A stretch of 64,000 nucleotides of DNA from Hymenobacter properus (GTDB lineage: Bacteria > Bacteroidota > Bacteroidia > Cytophagales > Hymenobacteraceae). Below the pieces are notes generated by a model, which worked only from the letters and a program-made list of their open reading frames with translations, was not told where the DNA came from and searched no databases. The DNA lies in NCBI RefSeq assembly GCF_015694735.1, contig NZ_JADQDP010000001.1:1-64000 (forward strand). Direction: 5' to 3'. The translations under genes and the position numbers were made by a program. Within the stretch, counting starts at the first letter, position 1. Each line of letters starts with the position of its first letter. Positions 38,188 to 46,607 of this stretch are shown here, piece by piece.

Positions 38188-38385
38188 TGTCATTGTGAGG
38201 TGCAGCCGAAGCCATCCGTCCTATCAAAGCCAGGCCCGCTCCAAAGTGACAAAGCCTTTTTTACCATAAAGCCCCGGTACCGTAATGGTGCCGGGGCTTT
38301 GTCACATTATTAGGTAAGTCGCTGAGAACTGGACGGATTAGCTACGCTGTCCTTCGGTTGGTTCGGCTGCGCCTCGCAATGACAG
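38188..38385. repeat. REP-like element, degenerate copy flanking a terminator
   Basis: Half-elements at 38188-38220 (TGTCATTGTGAGGTGCAGCC...) and 38360-38385 (inverted, ...GCCTCGCAATGACAG) are imperfectly complementary. They surround the miaE terminator, so the element has been split or has grown by insertion. Confidence 0.65.
38268..38300 (+). terminator. Terminator after miaE
   Basis: The hairpin AAAGCCCCGGTACC...GGTGCCGGGGCTTT is a typical stable stem, with T residues before and a short T run after. It could also serve fahA from the other side. Confidence 0.75.
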
Positions 38386-38392
38386 ACGATGC

Positions 38393-39682
38393 TTAGCTGT
38401 GCGCCGGTAGCACCGTCCCACTCACCTCGCCAAAACCGATGCGCACGCCGTCTTTTTCGGCAAAGCCACGCATCGTCACCGTGTCGCCGTCGAGCAGGAA
38501 CTTGCGCTCCGAGCCGTCGGCCAGGGGCACGGGGCGGGTGCCACGCCAGGCCAGCTCAAGCATCGAGCCCAGTGAGTCGGGGGTGGGGCCCGAGATGGTG
38601 CCCGAGGCGTAGAGGTCACCGGCTTCGATGTTGCAGCCGTTGGAAGCGTGGTGGGCCAGCTGCTGAGCCATGCTCCAGTACATCAGGCCGAAGTTGGTGC
38701 GGCTAATGGTGCTTTCCGAGCCGCCGGTGGGTGTGAGGGCTACTTCGAGGTGCACATCGAAATTGTGGGCGCCGCTCTGGCTGAGGTAGGGCAGCGGCGC
38801 GGGCTCCTGCGCGGGGCCAGCCACACGGAAAGGCTCCAATGCATCGAGCGTCACCACCCAGGGCGCCACGCTGCTGCCGAAGTTTTTGCCCAGGAAGGGG
38901 CCCAGCGGCACATATTCCCAGCTTTGCAGGTCGCGGGCGCTCCAGTCGTTGAATAGGCAAAGGCCGAAAATGTGGTCTTCGGCCTCGCTGATGTCTACGG
39001 TGCTGCCTAGTTCGGTGCTGGTGCCAACCACGAAGGCCATTTCCAGCTCAAAATCGAGTTGGCGGCTGGGGCCAAAGGTGGGCACGGCCTCGTCGGGCGC
39101 TTTGCGCTGGCCGTTGGGCCGACGAATGTCAGTCCCCGACACTACGATGCTGCTGGTGCGGCCGTGGTAGCCGATGGGAATGTAGCGCCAGTTGGGCAGC
39201 AGGGCATTGGCCGGGTCGCGGAACATGGTGCCCACGTTGGTGGCGTGCTCAATGCTGCTATAGAAATCGGTGTAGTTATTCGGCTTGGTGGGGCGCAGCA
39301 TGCGCACCTCGGACTGGCGCAGCAGGCAGGCGCGCACGGCTTCTTCGTTGTCGCGCAGGCGGGGCTCGTCGTGGCGCAGCAGCTCGCTCACACGCTGGCG
39401 CACGGCCCGCCACGCCGGCCGGCCCAGGCGCAAAAACGCATTGAGTGAGCGGCGGCGAAACACTTTGGGCTGGGCGTCGCCCAGCTCGTTGAGGTCTTCA
39501 AAAAAGCCGTATTGGCTTGCGGCGTACAAGTCGAGCACATAGCGGCCGATGGCCACGGCCAGTCGCGGCCCCCGCTCGTCCGTCTCGAACACGCCGAACG
39601 GCAGGTTTTGAATGGGGAAATCGGAGCCGAGCGGAATGTCAATCCAGGAGCGAAGCGTGGGCGAGTTGGGCGAGGTGGCCAT
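38393..39682 (-). CDS. fahA: Fumarylacetoacetase
   Basis: 429 residues. The enzyme cleaves 4-fumarylacetoacetate to fumarate and acetoacetate, the last step of tyrosine breakdown. The N-terminal domain (DIPLGSDFPIQNLPFGVFE) and the C-terminal hydrolase core with YTDFYSSIEHATNVGTMFR, GYHGRTSSIVVSG, FELEMAFVVG and GLCLFNDWSARDLQ match the family. ATG 39682 fits the -7 box at 39705-39712; the frame is open to 39766. Confidence 0.94.
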   Translation of the reverse strand: MATSPNSPTLRSWIDIPLGSDFPIQNLPFGVFETDERGPRLAVAIGRYVLDLYAASQYGFFEDLNELGDAQPKVFRRRSLNAFLRLGRPAWRAVRQRVSELLRHDEPRLRDNEEAVRACLLRQSEVRMLRPTKPNNYTDFYSSIEHATNVGTMFRDPANALLPNWRYIPIGYHGRTSSIVVSGTDIRRPNGQRKAPDEAVPTFGPSRQLDFELEMAFVVGTSTELGSTVDISEAEDHIFGLCLFNDWSARDLQSWEYVPLGPFLGKNFGSSVAPWVVTLDALEPFRVAGPAQEPAPLPYLSQSGAHNFDVHLEVALTPTGGSESTISRTNFGLMYWSMAQQLAHHASNGCNIEAGDLYASGTISGPTPDSLGSMLELAWRGTRPVPLADGSERKFLLDGDTVTMRGFAEKDGVRIGFGEVSGTVLPAHS

Positions 39683-39704
39683 GCGATACAGAAGAGTTTG
39701 GCCG

Positions 39705-39712
39705 CAAAAGTA
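39705..39712 (-). promoter_or_regulatory. -7 box of fahA
   Basis: TACTTTTG on the minus strand ends 22 nt before ATG 39682. Confidence 0.5.
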
Positions 39713-39798
39713 GGAACCGGGGCGCTGGCACACGGTTCTGCTTGGTTCAAGGCTGGTTTCTGCCAACCTTGCAGCTCTTCAATTCAGCTCCTCCCAGC

Positions 39799-40389
39799 AT
39801 GATTCATCCTGACACCGAGCTGCGGTTCATCAGCCCCGAAATAGGTTTTGGCGTGGTGGCTGTCAAGCTTATTCCCAAAGGCACCATCACCTGGGTATTC
39901 GATTCGCTCGACGAAGTTTTTTCGCCCGCCGCGCTGGCCGACATGCACCCTTTGCAGCAGGCTTTTCTGGAAAAATATAGCTACCGCGACCACAACGGCG
40001 ACTATGTCCTCTGCGGCGACCATTCGCGCTTCGTCAACCACAGCTTCCGGTCCAGCTGCATCAGCACGGCCTACAACTGCGAGCTGGCCGTGCGCGACAT
40101 CCTGCCCGGCGAGGAGCTGACCGACGACTACGGCTACCTCAACCTTACCGAGCCCTTCGACTGCCTGCCCGAGCCCGGCAGCCCGCGCACCCAGGCGCTG
40201 CCCGACGACCTGCTGCACTTTCACGCCCAGTGGGATGCCCAGCTCATCGACGCCTTCCAGCAATTCAACCACGTGCCCCAGCCGCTATTGCCGCTGCTCG
40301 ACGCCACCCACCGCAAGCAAGTGCTGGCCGTGGCCGCCGGCCAGCAGCCGATGGAATCCATCCTGAGCTGCTACTACCACGAAAAATAG
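39799..40389 (+). CDS. SET domain-containing protein
   Basis: 196 residues. The SET methyltransferase fold is suggested by GFGVVAVKLIPKGTITWVFD, the SAM-binding RFVNHSFRSSC (variant of RFxNHSCxPN) and GEELTDDYGYL. These enzymes methylate lysine in protein targets; bacterial substrates are mostly unknown. ATG 39799 is preferred over the long upstream frame from 39517, which overlaps the divergent fahA start. The stop TAG is the first codon of an inverted-repeat arm (40387). Confidence 0.82.
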   Translation: MIHPDTELRFISPEIGFGVVAVKLIPKGTITWVFDSLDEVFSPAALADMHPLQQAFLEKYSYRDHNGDYVLCGDHSRFVNHSFRSSCISTAYNCELAVRDILPGEELTDDYGYLNLTEPFDCLPEPGSPRTQALPDDLLHFHAQWDAQLIDAFQQFNHVPQPLLPLLDATHRKQVLAVAAGQQPMESILSCYYHEK

Positions 40390-40458
40390 CGCGGACTTTG
40401 CAGCCGCGTCCCTCAACAACGCCGATGGCGCGGGGACGCGGCTGCAAAGTCCGCGCTA
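40387..40458. repeat. 26-nt perfect inverted repeat after SET gene
   Basis: Arms 40387-40412 (TAGCGCGGACTTTGCAGCCG...) and 40433-40458 are exact inverted copies with a 20-nt loop. The sequence is distinct from the GTCATCCTGAG family. The left arm supplies the SET gene stop codon. Confidence 0.85.
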
Positions 40459-40473
40459 CGTGTTGCTACCTTG

Positions 40474-40737
40474 CTAGCGGGCTTCTACTGCCGTAATTTC
40501 CGGTACGGCCTTCTTCACGGTATCTTCCAAGCCGGCGCGCGTCATCGGCGACATGGGGCAGGCCCCGCAGGCGCCTTCCCATTGCAGCTGGAGCACGCCG
40601 TCGGGCGTGATGTTGGCTACGCGCACGTTGCCGCCATCGGTGGCCAAGTAGGGGCGCAGGGTGTCGAGGGCCGCTTCGATGCGGGGCATCAGCGGGTGGT
40701 CGAAGGTGGGGGCGAGGGTTGCGTTTTCCACGGGCAT
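40474..40737 (-). CDS. NifU-like C-terminal domain Fe-S protein
   Basis: 87 residues, a stand-alone NifU C-terminal (Nfu) domain. The cluster-binding motif is WEGACGACPMSPMT. Such proteins carry 4Fe-4S clusters to target enzymes. The start overlaps the Mrp stop by one base (TAATG), so the two genes form a coupled pair for Fe-S assembly. Confidence 0.92.
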   Translation of the reverse strand: MPVENATLAPTFDHPLMPRIEAALDTLRPYLATDGGNVRVANITPDGVLQLQWEGACGACPMSPMTRAGLEDTVKKAVPEITAVEAR

Positions 40738-41840
40738 TAGGAATTCATCTGCACGACGGCCGTTTTGGGGGCCACGTTGTTGCGGATACTCACTTGGCGA
40801 GCTACCGACTCAGCCAAATCGGCAAAGAGCACACCCACGGCCGACTTCGGGTCGAGCACAGCGGGCTGGCCCTGGTCGCCGTTTTCGCGGATGCTTTGCA
40901 CCAGCGGCAGCTGGCCCAGCAGCGGCACGTCGTGCTGCGCGGCCAGGCGCTGGCCGCCGCCTTCGCCGAAAATGAAGTACTTATTCTCGGGCAGTTCGGC
41001 CGGTGTGAACCAGGCCATGTTCTCCACCACGCCTAGCACCGGCACGTTGATTTGCGGCTGCCGGAACATCTGCAGGCCTTTCTGGGCATCAGCCAAAGCC
41101 ACTTTCTGTGGCGTGGTCACGATGACGGCGCCCGTCACGGGTACGGTTTGCACCAGGGTGAGGTGAATGTCGGAGGTGCCGGGCGGCAGGTCGAGCAACA
41201 GGTAGTCCAGCTCGCCCCAGTCTACCTCCGTAATGAACTGCTTGAGCGCCGACGAGGCCATGGGCCCGCGCCACACAATGGCGCTTTCGGCCGGCGCCAG
41301 GAAGCCGATGCTCATCAGTTTCACGCCGTACTTGACGATGGGCTGGATGAGGTTCTTACCGTTCGGACCCTGGAAAACGTGCGGCGCCTCGTTCTCCACG
41401 TTGAACATGACGGGCACGCTGGGGCCGGAAATGTCGGCATCTACCAAGCCCACTTTGGCGCCGGTGGCGGCCAGGGCCACGGCCAGGTTGGCCGTCACGG
41501 TGCTCTTGCCCACACCGCCCTTGCCCGAGGCAATGGCAATGATGTTTTTCACGCCGGGCAGCAGGTCGCCGCGATTGTGGCGGCCGGTGGTCACGCGCGA
41601 CGTCATGGTAATGACGACGTTGGCGTCCTTATCCACCATGGTATGAATGGCGCGCTCGCAGGCATCGTGAATGAGCTGCTTAAGCGGGCAGGCAGGCGTG
41701 GTGAGCACCACGGTAAAGGCGACGGTAAGGCCGTCTATCTCGATGTTCTCAATCATGTTGAGCGTGACGAGGTCCTGGCCCAGGTCGGGCTCTTCCACGT
41801 AGCTCAGGGCTTTGAGAACGGCTTCTTTGGTTATGGTCAT
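40737..41840 (-). CDS. apbC: Mrp/NBP35 family Fe-S carrier ATPase
   Basis: 367 residues. It binds ATP and a 4Fe-4S cluster and delivers clusters to apo-enzymes. An N-terminal MIP18/DUF59 domain (about residues 1-90) precedes the P-loop ASGKGGVGKSTVTANLAVAL, the deviant Walker A type. Switch segments DADISGPSVPVMF and DLPPGTSDIHLTL follow. Notably the usual CxxC cluster ligands are not obvious; the expected position reads ENMAWFTPAELPENKYFIFGEGGG. Confidence 0.92.
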   Translation of the reverse strand: MTITKEAVLKALSYVEEPDLGQDLVTLNMIENIEIDGLTVAFTVVLTTPACPLKQLIHDACERAIHTMVDKDANVVITMTSRVTTGRHNRGDLLPGVKNIIAIASGKGGVGKSTVTANLAVALAATGAKVGLVDADISGPSVPVMFNVENEAPHVFQGPNGKNLIQPIVKYGVKLMSIGFLAPAESAIVWRGPMASSALKQFITEVDWGELDYLLLDLPPGTSDIHLTLVQTVPVTGAVIVTTPQKVALADAQKGLQMFRQPQINVPVLGVVENMAWFTPAELPENKYFIFGEGGGQRLAAQHDVPLLGQLPLVQSIRENGDQGQPAVLDPKSAVGVLFADLAESVARQVSIRNNVAPKTAVVQMNS

Positions 41841-41871
41841 GGGGCAGGCAAAACGCCTCAGGGGCGAAGTA

Positions 41872-41879
41872 CAAAGATA
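41872..41879 (-). promoter_or_regulatory. -7 box of the Mrp-NifU pair
   Basis: TATCTTTG on the minus strand ends 31 nt before ATG 41840, predicting a leader of about 25 nt. Confidence 0.5.
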
Positions 41880-42047
41880 ACCCCGGAAGCGGCGGCACGG
41901 TTCGGGTCGGTCGAAAATGCCTGTTCAAGCTGCGTAATTGCCGCAAAGATTGAGCGCAAAAATTTAGTGAAAGTCCGATGAATTCCTCCCATATTTACAA
42001 ACGCACGATTCCCCACCATTTCGCTTACGCTTACCTCGCTCTCGACC

Positions 42048-42362
42048 ATGCAAAACCTCGACCATGCCTTTTGTGCTGCCAACGTGGAAATTGGCAGCTA
42101 TTCTGATAGTTCCGACAATGACGACCAGCTAGTGGTAGTGGTGAAGCTGGTGGTGCCGCGAGCCGCCAAAGTGCCGGCCCCCGTCCACCAGCCCGAAACC
42201 GCGTGGCTGCGGGTGCGGCCCGCGTCGGTGAGCAGCACCGTATTTAGCACAACCCCCGTCGAACTGCAAATGAACAACACCGCCCGGCCCACCGACTGGT
42301 CGACCACCGCCACCCTAAAGGCCGCGCCCTTGCGCCCGGCCCAGTGCACGCCCGAAGTCTAG
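42048..42362 (+). CDS. Small hypothetical protein
   Basis: 104 residues starting MQNLDHAFCAANVEIGSYSD, with a beta-prone middle (DDQLVVVVKLVVPR) and Pro/Thr-rich remainder. No family recognised, no signal peptide. The reading frame fills the gap between the divergent Mrp gene and the converging GH2 gene and has normal codon bias, but there is no independent support, so it may not be real. Confidence 0.4.
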   Translation: MQNLDHAFCAANVEIGSYSDSSDNDDQLVVVVKLVVPRAAKVPAPVHQPETAWLRVRPASVSSTVFSTTPVELQMNNTARPTDWSTTATLKAAPLRPAQCTPEV

Positions 42363-42376
42363 TCCGTGCTATTTTC

Positions 42377-44227
42377 CTAATCCAGCCGCTGCATCAGCCG
42401 CGAGGCCAGCAGGCCTTCGGGCACGCTAAGCTCGCCGGTTTGCGGGTCGATGAGCCCGTTGCGCTCGTCTTCGATGTTGGTGGCCTGGGTATACACGTCG
42501 CCGGCGATGGGGCGCTGGCGCAGCTCCTGCTTGAAGGCGCGGATGCTGTTGGTGCGCGCCTCGGCATCGGCCGGGCCGCCGTAGTCGGAGAAGCCGAAGC
42601 CGCCCCACTCGCTCACAATCAGCGGCACCTGGCGGCGGTAGAAGAACGGGTCGCCCACCACCAGCGGGAAGGCCGCGGTGCCTTCCATCTCGCCGCCCAC
42701 CAAGCGGTCGAGCAGCTCTTTCCAGCGCTCCAGGTCGGGCGTATAGAGGTGGGCCGTGAGCAGGTCCGATTTCAGGCGGCCGGTGTACGACACGTGGTGC
42801 CAGCCGTCGTTATCCACCACCAGAAACTGCGGATAGGCAATCTGCATGAAGTGGTAGGTTTCGATGATGTACTGGCGGGTTTCGGGGTTGGTGGCAATGT
42901 CCTGGGCGCCCCAGTCTTCGTTGTAAAGGCTCCAGATGACGATGCTGGGATGCGTTTCGCTGAGCGTGACGAGGCGCAGCAGCTCGGCGCGATGGTTTTC
43001 GCGCGAGCGCGCCGTGGAGCTGTGCGGGCTGGGCACTTCCACCCACAGCAGCAGGCCCAGTTCGTCGGCCAGATTGTAGATGCGCGGGTCGACGCCGGCA
43101 ATGTGCACGCGCACCAAGTTGCAGCCCAGCGCCTTCATGGCGTGCATGTGGCGCTGCATCTCGGCCAGGGTGGCCGTGCCCGGCTGGTAGAGAATGCCAT
43201 CGAGGTACACGGACTGGTTGTTGAGGTACACGTAGCGCCCCCGCGACTCAATCTTGCGCAGCCCGAACAGCGTTTCGATGGGCGCAGCGTAGCCCTCGTG
43301 GTCGATGAGCTGGGCCAGCAGGCGGTAGCGGTTGGGGGCCTCGGGGCTCCACAGTTCGGCGCCGGGCAGCTCCATCACCACGCGCTGCTGCCACTGCCCG
43401 GGCTCGAGGTGCAGCGGGAAGTCCGACTCGGCCAGCGGGGCCGTGCGGTCGGGCGTGAGCGGGTCGAACACCTGCATCCGGATGATGTAGTCGCCCGCGT
43501 CGTGAATGCGCAAGGTCAGGTTGAAGCGCACCAGCTGGTCTTCTACCACACTCACCACGCCCACGCGGGAGCGCAGGCGGTTGCGCTCCACGGTTTCGAG
43601 CCACACGCTGCGCACGGCGCCGGTGTAGGTCTGGTACCAGATGCCGCCGCGCTTGTACACGTGCGATTCCTGCTTGCCGCGTGGCGTCTCAGCGTCCATT
43701 GTGTCCTCGATGCGCACCGTGAGGCGGTTCACCAAGTGCAGGATGGAGGCATCCAGCTCGTAGCTGAAGGAGGTGTATTCGCCGTAATGCGTTTCCTCGC
43801 CCTCGATGGTTTTCAGCGGCTGGCCGTTGAGCCACACCCGGGTTTCATAGCCACAGGCCCCAAAGGTGAGCTGAATCAGGGAGCGGGATTGGGGTTCGGC
43901 TACTTCGGGCAGGGTAAACTCCCGCTCGTACCACACCACGATTTTGTCGTGCCAAAGCGCGCCCTCCCGATGCCCGCGCACCTCGGCCAGGTGCGCCTCC
44001 ACCGAGCCCGGCCATTGGGCCTTATGGGCGTAGGTATGGCCCAGGGCCCAGTCTTCCTCCAGGCCCTTGTCTTCCACGTCGGGGGCAAAATGCCATTCGC
44101 CATCGAGCAGCACGTGGCTGTTCATGCGCAGCACGGCGCGGGGCAGCGGGTTGGTAAATTCTTCGGGAGCTTCCTCCTGAGGCCGGCTGGCCGAGAGCGA
44201 GTAATTTGATTGATTCAGGTCCTCCAT
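42377..44227 (-). CDS. Glycoside hydrolase family 2 protein
   Basis: 616 residues with the GH2 layout: N-terminal sugar-binding jelly roll (LLDGEWHFAPD ... VWYEREFTLPE), an immunoglobulin-like domain, then a TIM barrel. The acid/base is Glu437 in IVIWSLYNEDWG and the nucleophile is Glu540 in IVSEWGGFGF. GH2 enzymes split beta-galactosides, glucuronides or mannosides; the exact substrate is not fixed here. No signal peptide, so it is probably intracellular. The frame extends to 45340, but the extra part is antisense to the PAP2 gene and crosses a repeat. Confidence 0.9.
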   Translation of the reverse strand: MEDLNQSNYSLSASRPQEEAPEEFTNPLPRAVLRMNSHVLLDGEWHFAPDVEDKGLEEDWALGHTYAHKAQWPGSVEAHLAEVRGHREGALWHDKIVVWYEREFTLPEVAEPQSRSLIQLTFGACGYETRVWLNGQPLKTIEGEETHYGEYTSFSYELDASILHLVNRLTVRIEDTMDAETPRGKQESHVYKRGGIWYQTYTGAVRSVWLETVERNRLRSRVGVVSVVEDQLVRFNLTLRIHDAGDYIIRMQVFDPLTPDRTAPLAESDFPLHLEPGQWQQRVVMELPGAELWSPEAPNRYRLLAQLIDHEGYAAPIETLFGLRKIESRGRYVYLNNQSVYLDGILYQPGTATLAEMQRHMHAMKALGCNLVRVHIAGVDPRIYNLADELGLLLWVEVPSPHSSTARSRENHRAELLRLVTLSETHPSIVIWSLYNEDWGAQDIATNPETRQYIIETYHFMQIAYPQFLVVDNDGWHHVSYTGRLKSDLLTAHLYTPDLERWKELLDRLVGGEMEGTAAFPLVVGDPFFYRRQVPLIVSEWGGFGFSDYGGPADAEARTNSIRAFKQELRQRPIAGDVYTQATNIEDERNGLIDPQTGELSVPEGLLASRLMQRLD

Positions 44228-44350
44228 GCGGGCTGGGCTAAGGCGGCGCCGCATGTAAGCGCGGTGCCGAGCTTTTCCTGCTAACGGGCCAGGGCGGCAG
44301 AATGATGCAAAATGAAAGAGTTGCGCAAGGGATACGGCTCCATAAATGTC

Positions 44351-44473
44351 TGTCATCCTGAGCATTTCGCGCATAAAGCGAAGACGAAGGACCTTATCAT
44401 GGCTGAACGACAGTTGTTCGGCCGTGAGAAGGTCCTTCGTCTTCGCTTTATGCGCGAAATGCTCAGGATGATA
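44351..44473. repeat. REP-like palindromic element, long variant copy
   Basis: 45-nt arms 44351-44395 and 44429-44473 match with one terminal mismatch. The ends are family-like (TGTCATCCTGAG ... GAAGGACCTT), but the core has a longer insert (CATTTCGCGCATAAAGCGAA) mirrored in the other arm. Confidence 0.9.
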
Positions 44474-44487
44474 AGACTTTAAGCAGC

Positions 44488-45321
44488 TTACAGCTGCAAG
44501 CCCATCGCCAACCCGGCGCCGCCGGCCGGGCTGTAGCTGGGCACCAGCAGCAGCTTGTGCGCCAACTTTTGCGGCAGCAGCTTGGTGAGGGCAGGGTAGG
44601 CGTGCCACACGGTTTCGGCCGAAAGAAAGCCGATGGCGGCGCCGGCCAGCACGTCGGTGGCCCAGTGCTTGTTGCCGAGCACGCGCATCGCGCCCGTGGC
44701 GGTAGCCACGGCGTAGCCACTCACGCTCAGCCAAGGGTACTGCCGGCCGTATTGCTCGTGCAGCAGCGTAGCCGTGAGGAAGGCCTGCGAGGTGTGCGAC
44801 GACGGGAAGGAGGTTAGCTCCTGTGGATTGTAAGGGCGGGGCTCGGCGGTGTAGCGCTTGAGGTGGCTCACCACGCCCTCGTCGAGCTCGTGTGCCACCA
44901 GGTAAATCAGGGTGAAGCCCACGGCGGTGCGTTCGCCACGGTGGCCAGTGGCCATCATGCCGTAGGCCATGGCCAGGGGCACGTGCCGGGTGTAATCGTC
45001 GATGCCGTAGGCGTTGAAGCCGCGAAACATCTCCTGCGTTTCGGCCTGAAAATCCTGCTTGGCCTGGCACAGCGTCTGGTTCACCTTGGGGCTGTGGGCC
45101 AGCACGCCCACGCCAATGAGCACCGAAGGCACGGCCACGCGCAGCAGTGCCGCCCGCGTGCCGTGAGCGGGCCGCGTTGAATGCGCTACAGAATCGGCGA
45201 CCGGAAGGGCAGGGGCCTGGGCTTGGGCACCAAGAGTAGTCAGGCCCAGCAGCAAAGTCAGAACAAACTTCAGACGCACGATATTCGGGAAGGCTAGGGG
45301 AAAGGTGCTGAAAGTTAACAC
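44488..45321 (-). CDS. PAP2 family phosphatase
   Basis: 277 residues. A membrane-associated acid phosphatase of the PAP2 family, acting on lipid or isoprenoid phosphates at the periplasmic face. The three motifs are KRYTAEPRP, FPSSHTSQAF and RVLGNKHWATDVLAG with the catalytic histidines. A signal-type sequence (FVLTLLLGLTTLGAQAQ) is near the N terminus. ATG 45321 is used; GTG 45279, just before the signal, is an alternative. Confidence 0.88.
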   Translation of the reverse strand: MLTFSTFPLAFPNIVRLKFVLTLLLGLTTLGAQAQAPALPVADSVAHSTRPAHGTRAALLRVAVPSVLIGVGVLAHSPKVNQTLCQAKQDFQAETQEMFRGFNAYGIDDYTRHVPLAMAYGMMATGHRGERTAVGFTLIYLVAHELDEGVVSHLKRYTAEPRPYNPQELTSFPSSHTSQAFLTATLLHEQYGRQYPWLSVSGYAVATATGAMRVLGNKHWATDVLAGAAIGFLSAETVWHAYPALTKLLPQKLAHKLLLVPSYSPAGGAGLAMGLQL

Positions 45322-45411
45322 CTATGCGAACCTTGCTCAAGCCGTTCCGCGCCGCGGCCGCCTCTGGCTAGCCGAATGGTCGCAAAAACCCGGCGAACAG
45401 CCGCGCCGGAG

Positions 45412-46487
45412 CTAGTAGCTCAGGTTGAACGCGCCGTTGGAGATGTCCACGCGGTCGGTACCCAGGATGGCAGACCCGCGCGGGTCGTAGGCGGTGAAGC
45501 CGAAGGTGCCCGTGATGGTGCGGGCCGTGGTGTTCACGGCCGTTACGGTGACGGTGCCCAGCAAGCCCGCGTAGCCACTGGTACCGTAAGAACCATAGGG
45601 GATACCTCCCGAGCTACGCACATACGTGGCGTTGCCGCTGAGCATCACATTTTCGAGGCGGAGAGGGTGGGCGTGGCGCTGAAATAGGGCAGGTTGAGCC
45701 CCATAATTTCGGCAATATTGCCATTTTGTGAAGTGGCCAGCAGCGAGAAGCTGCTGGGGGCACCGTTGGTCAGGCTCACCGAGCCCCCGACCGTGCTGCT
45801 GTTGTAGTTAGTGCCGCTCCGGCTCCAGCTCACAGTGCCGCGTAGCGAGGCAGAGGTCGGACCTGTCGGGCTCACCGTAATGGTGCCCACCGAGGCCGTG
45901 GCCCCGGTCGTGACCGTCACGGTGCGGGGGCTGGGCTGCACGTAACCGGAGTTCTCGCGAAACGATACGTTGTAGGTGCCAGCCGCCACATTGTTGAATT
46001 TGAAGTAGCCGTTCACGTCCGGTGTGGTGGCGGGACCGTTGGTACTGCCAGGCGTCGTGAGCACCACCAAGTAAATGCTGTTGACGGGCGTCACGGTGCC
46101 TTCCACGGCGCCTGTGCTGCCAGAAACGGCAATAGTGCCCACCGAGGCCGTGGTGCCGGCCGTTACGGTTACGGCGCGGGGGCTGGGCGGGAGGTAGCCG
46201 GAGTTTTCGCGGAACGAAACTTCGTAATTGCCCGCATTTACATTGTCAAACTTGAAATGGCCGTTGCCATCGGGCTGCGCGGCCTGACTGCTACTGGCCC
46301 CAGGAGCCGCCAGCAGGACCAGGTTGATGCTGCCGGCCGGGGCGACAGTGCCTTCCACGGCACCCACCACGCTTGCGGGGTCGGGCGAATTCTTTTTCGA
46401 GCAGGCCACCAGGCCCGTCAACAGCGGGAAAAGGGCAAGGCCGAGCAACAACAAGTAACGTTGGGAAAAGCGTAAAGGACGCGGCAT
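45412..46487 (-). pseudogene. Lipoprotein with two carboxypeptidase-regulatory-like repeats, split by a frameshift
   Basis: The first frame (46487 to 45645) has a lipoprotein signal ending LVAC (Cys29), then two near-identical modules beginning VEGTV with FRENSGY and SPR.VTVT, each about 75 residues, typical of carboxypeptidase regulatory-like or peptidase-associated surface modules. It stops at TGA 45645-45647 in the middle of a third domain. The overlapping frame from 45648 to 45412 carries on that domain (LSGNATYVRSSGG ... ISNGAFNLSY). A single-base shift at the AAAA run near 45650-45653 would join them into a protein of about 357 residues. Genuine frameshift, sequencing indel or programmed slippage are all possible. 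Confidence 0.75.
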
Positions 46488-46524
46488 ACAATAAGTGAAA
46501 ATGGAAACCAAAAGCACGAGCCTG

Positions 46525-46532
46525 CAAAAATA
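46525..46532 (-). promoter_or_regulatory. -7 box of the split lipoprotein gene
   Basis: TATTTTTG on the minus strand, 37 nt before ATG 46487, supports that start instead of the longer frame to 46547. Confidence 0.45.
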
Positions 46533-46607
46533 GAAACGGCGGCGCATAGCGGCCCACGGCCGCCCTACGCCGCCGCGCGGGCCTCTATAACCAGTTCCTG
46601 GGCCGGC

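Noticed and set aside
39517..39798. Upstream extension of the SET gene
   Set aside because: It overlaps the divergent fahA coding start and promoter, and lacks SET-like sequence.
42344..44209. Very long open frame antisense to the GH2 gene
   Set aside because: It mirrors the GH2 codons in a GC-rich genome; composition is His/Val/Gly/Ala noise and no domain is recognisable.
44228..45340. N-terminal extension of the GH2 gene to 987 residues
   Set aside because: The extension runs antisense through the PAP2 gene and the REP-like palindrome; GH2 homology begins only after 44227.
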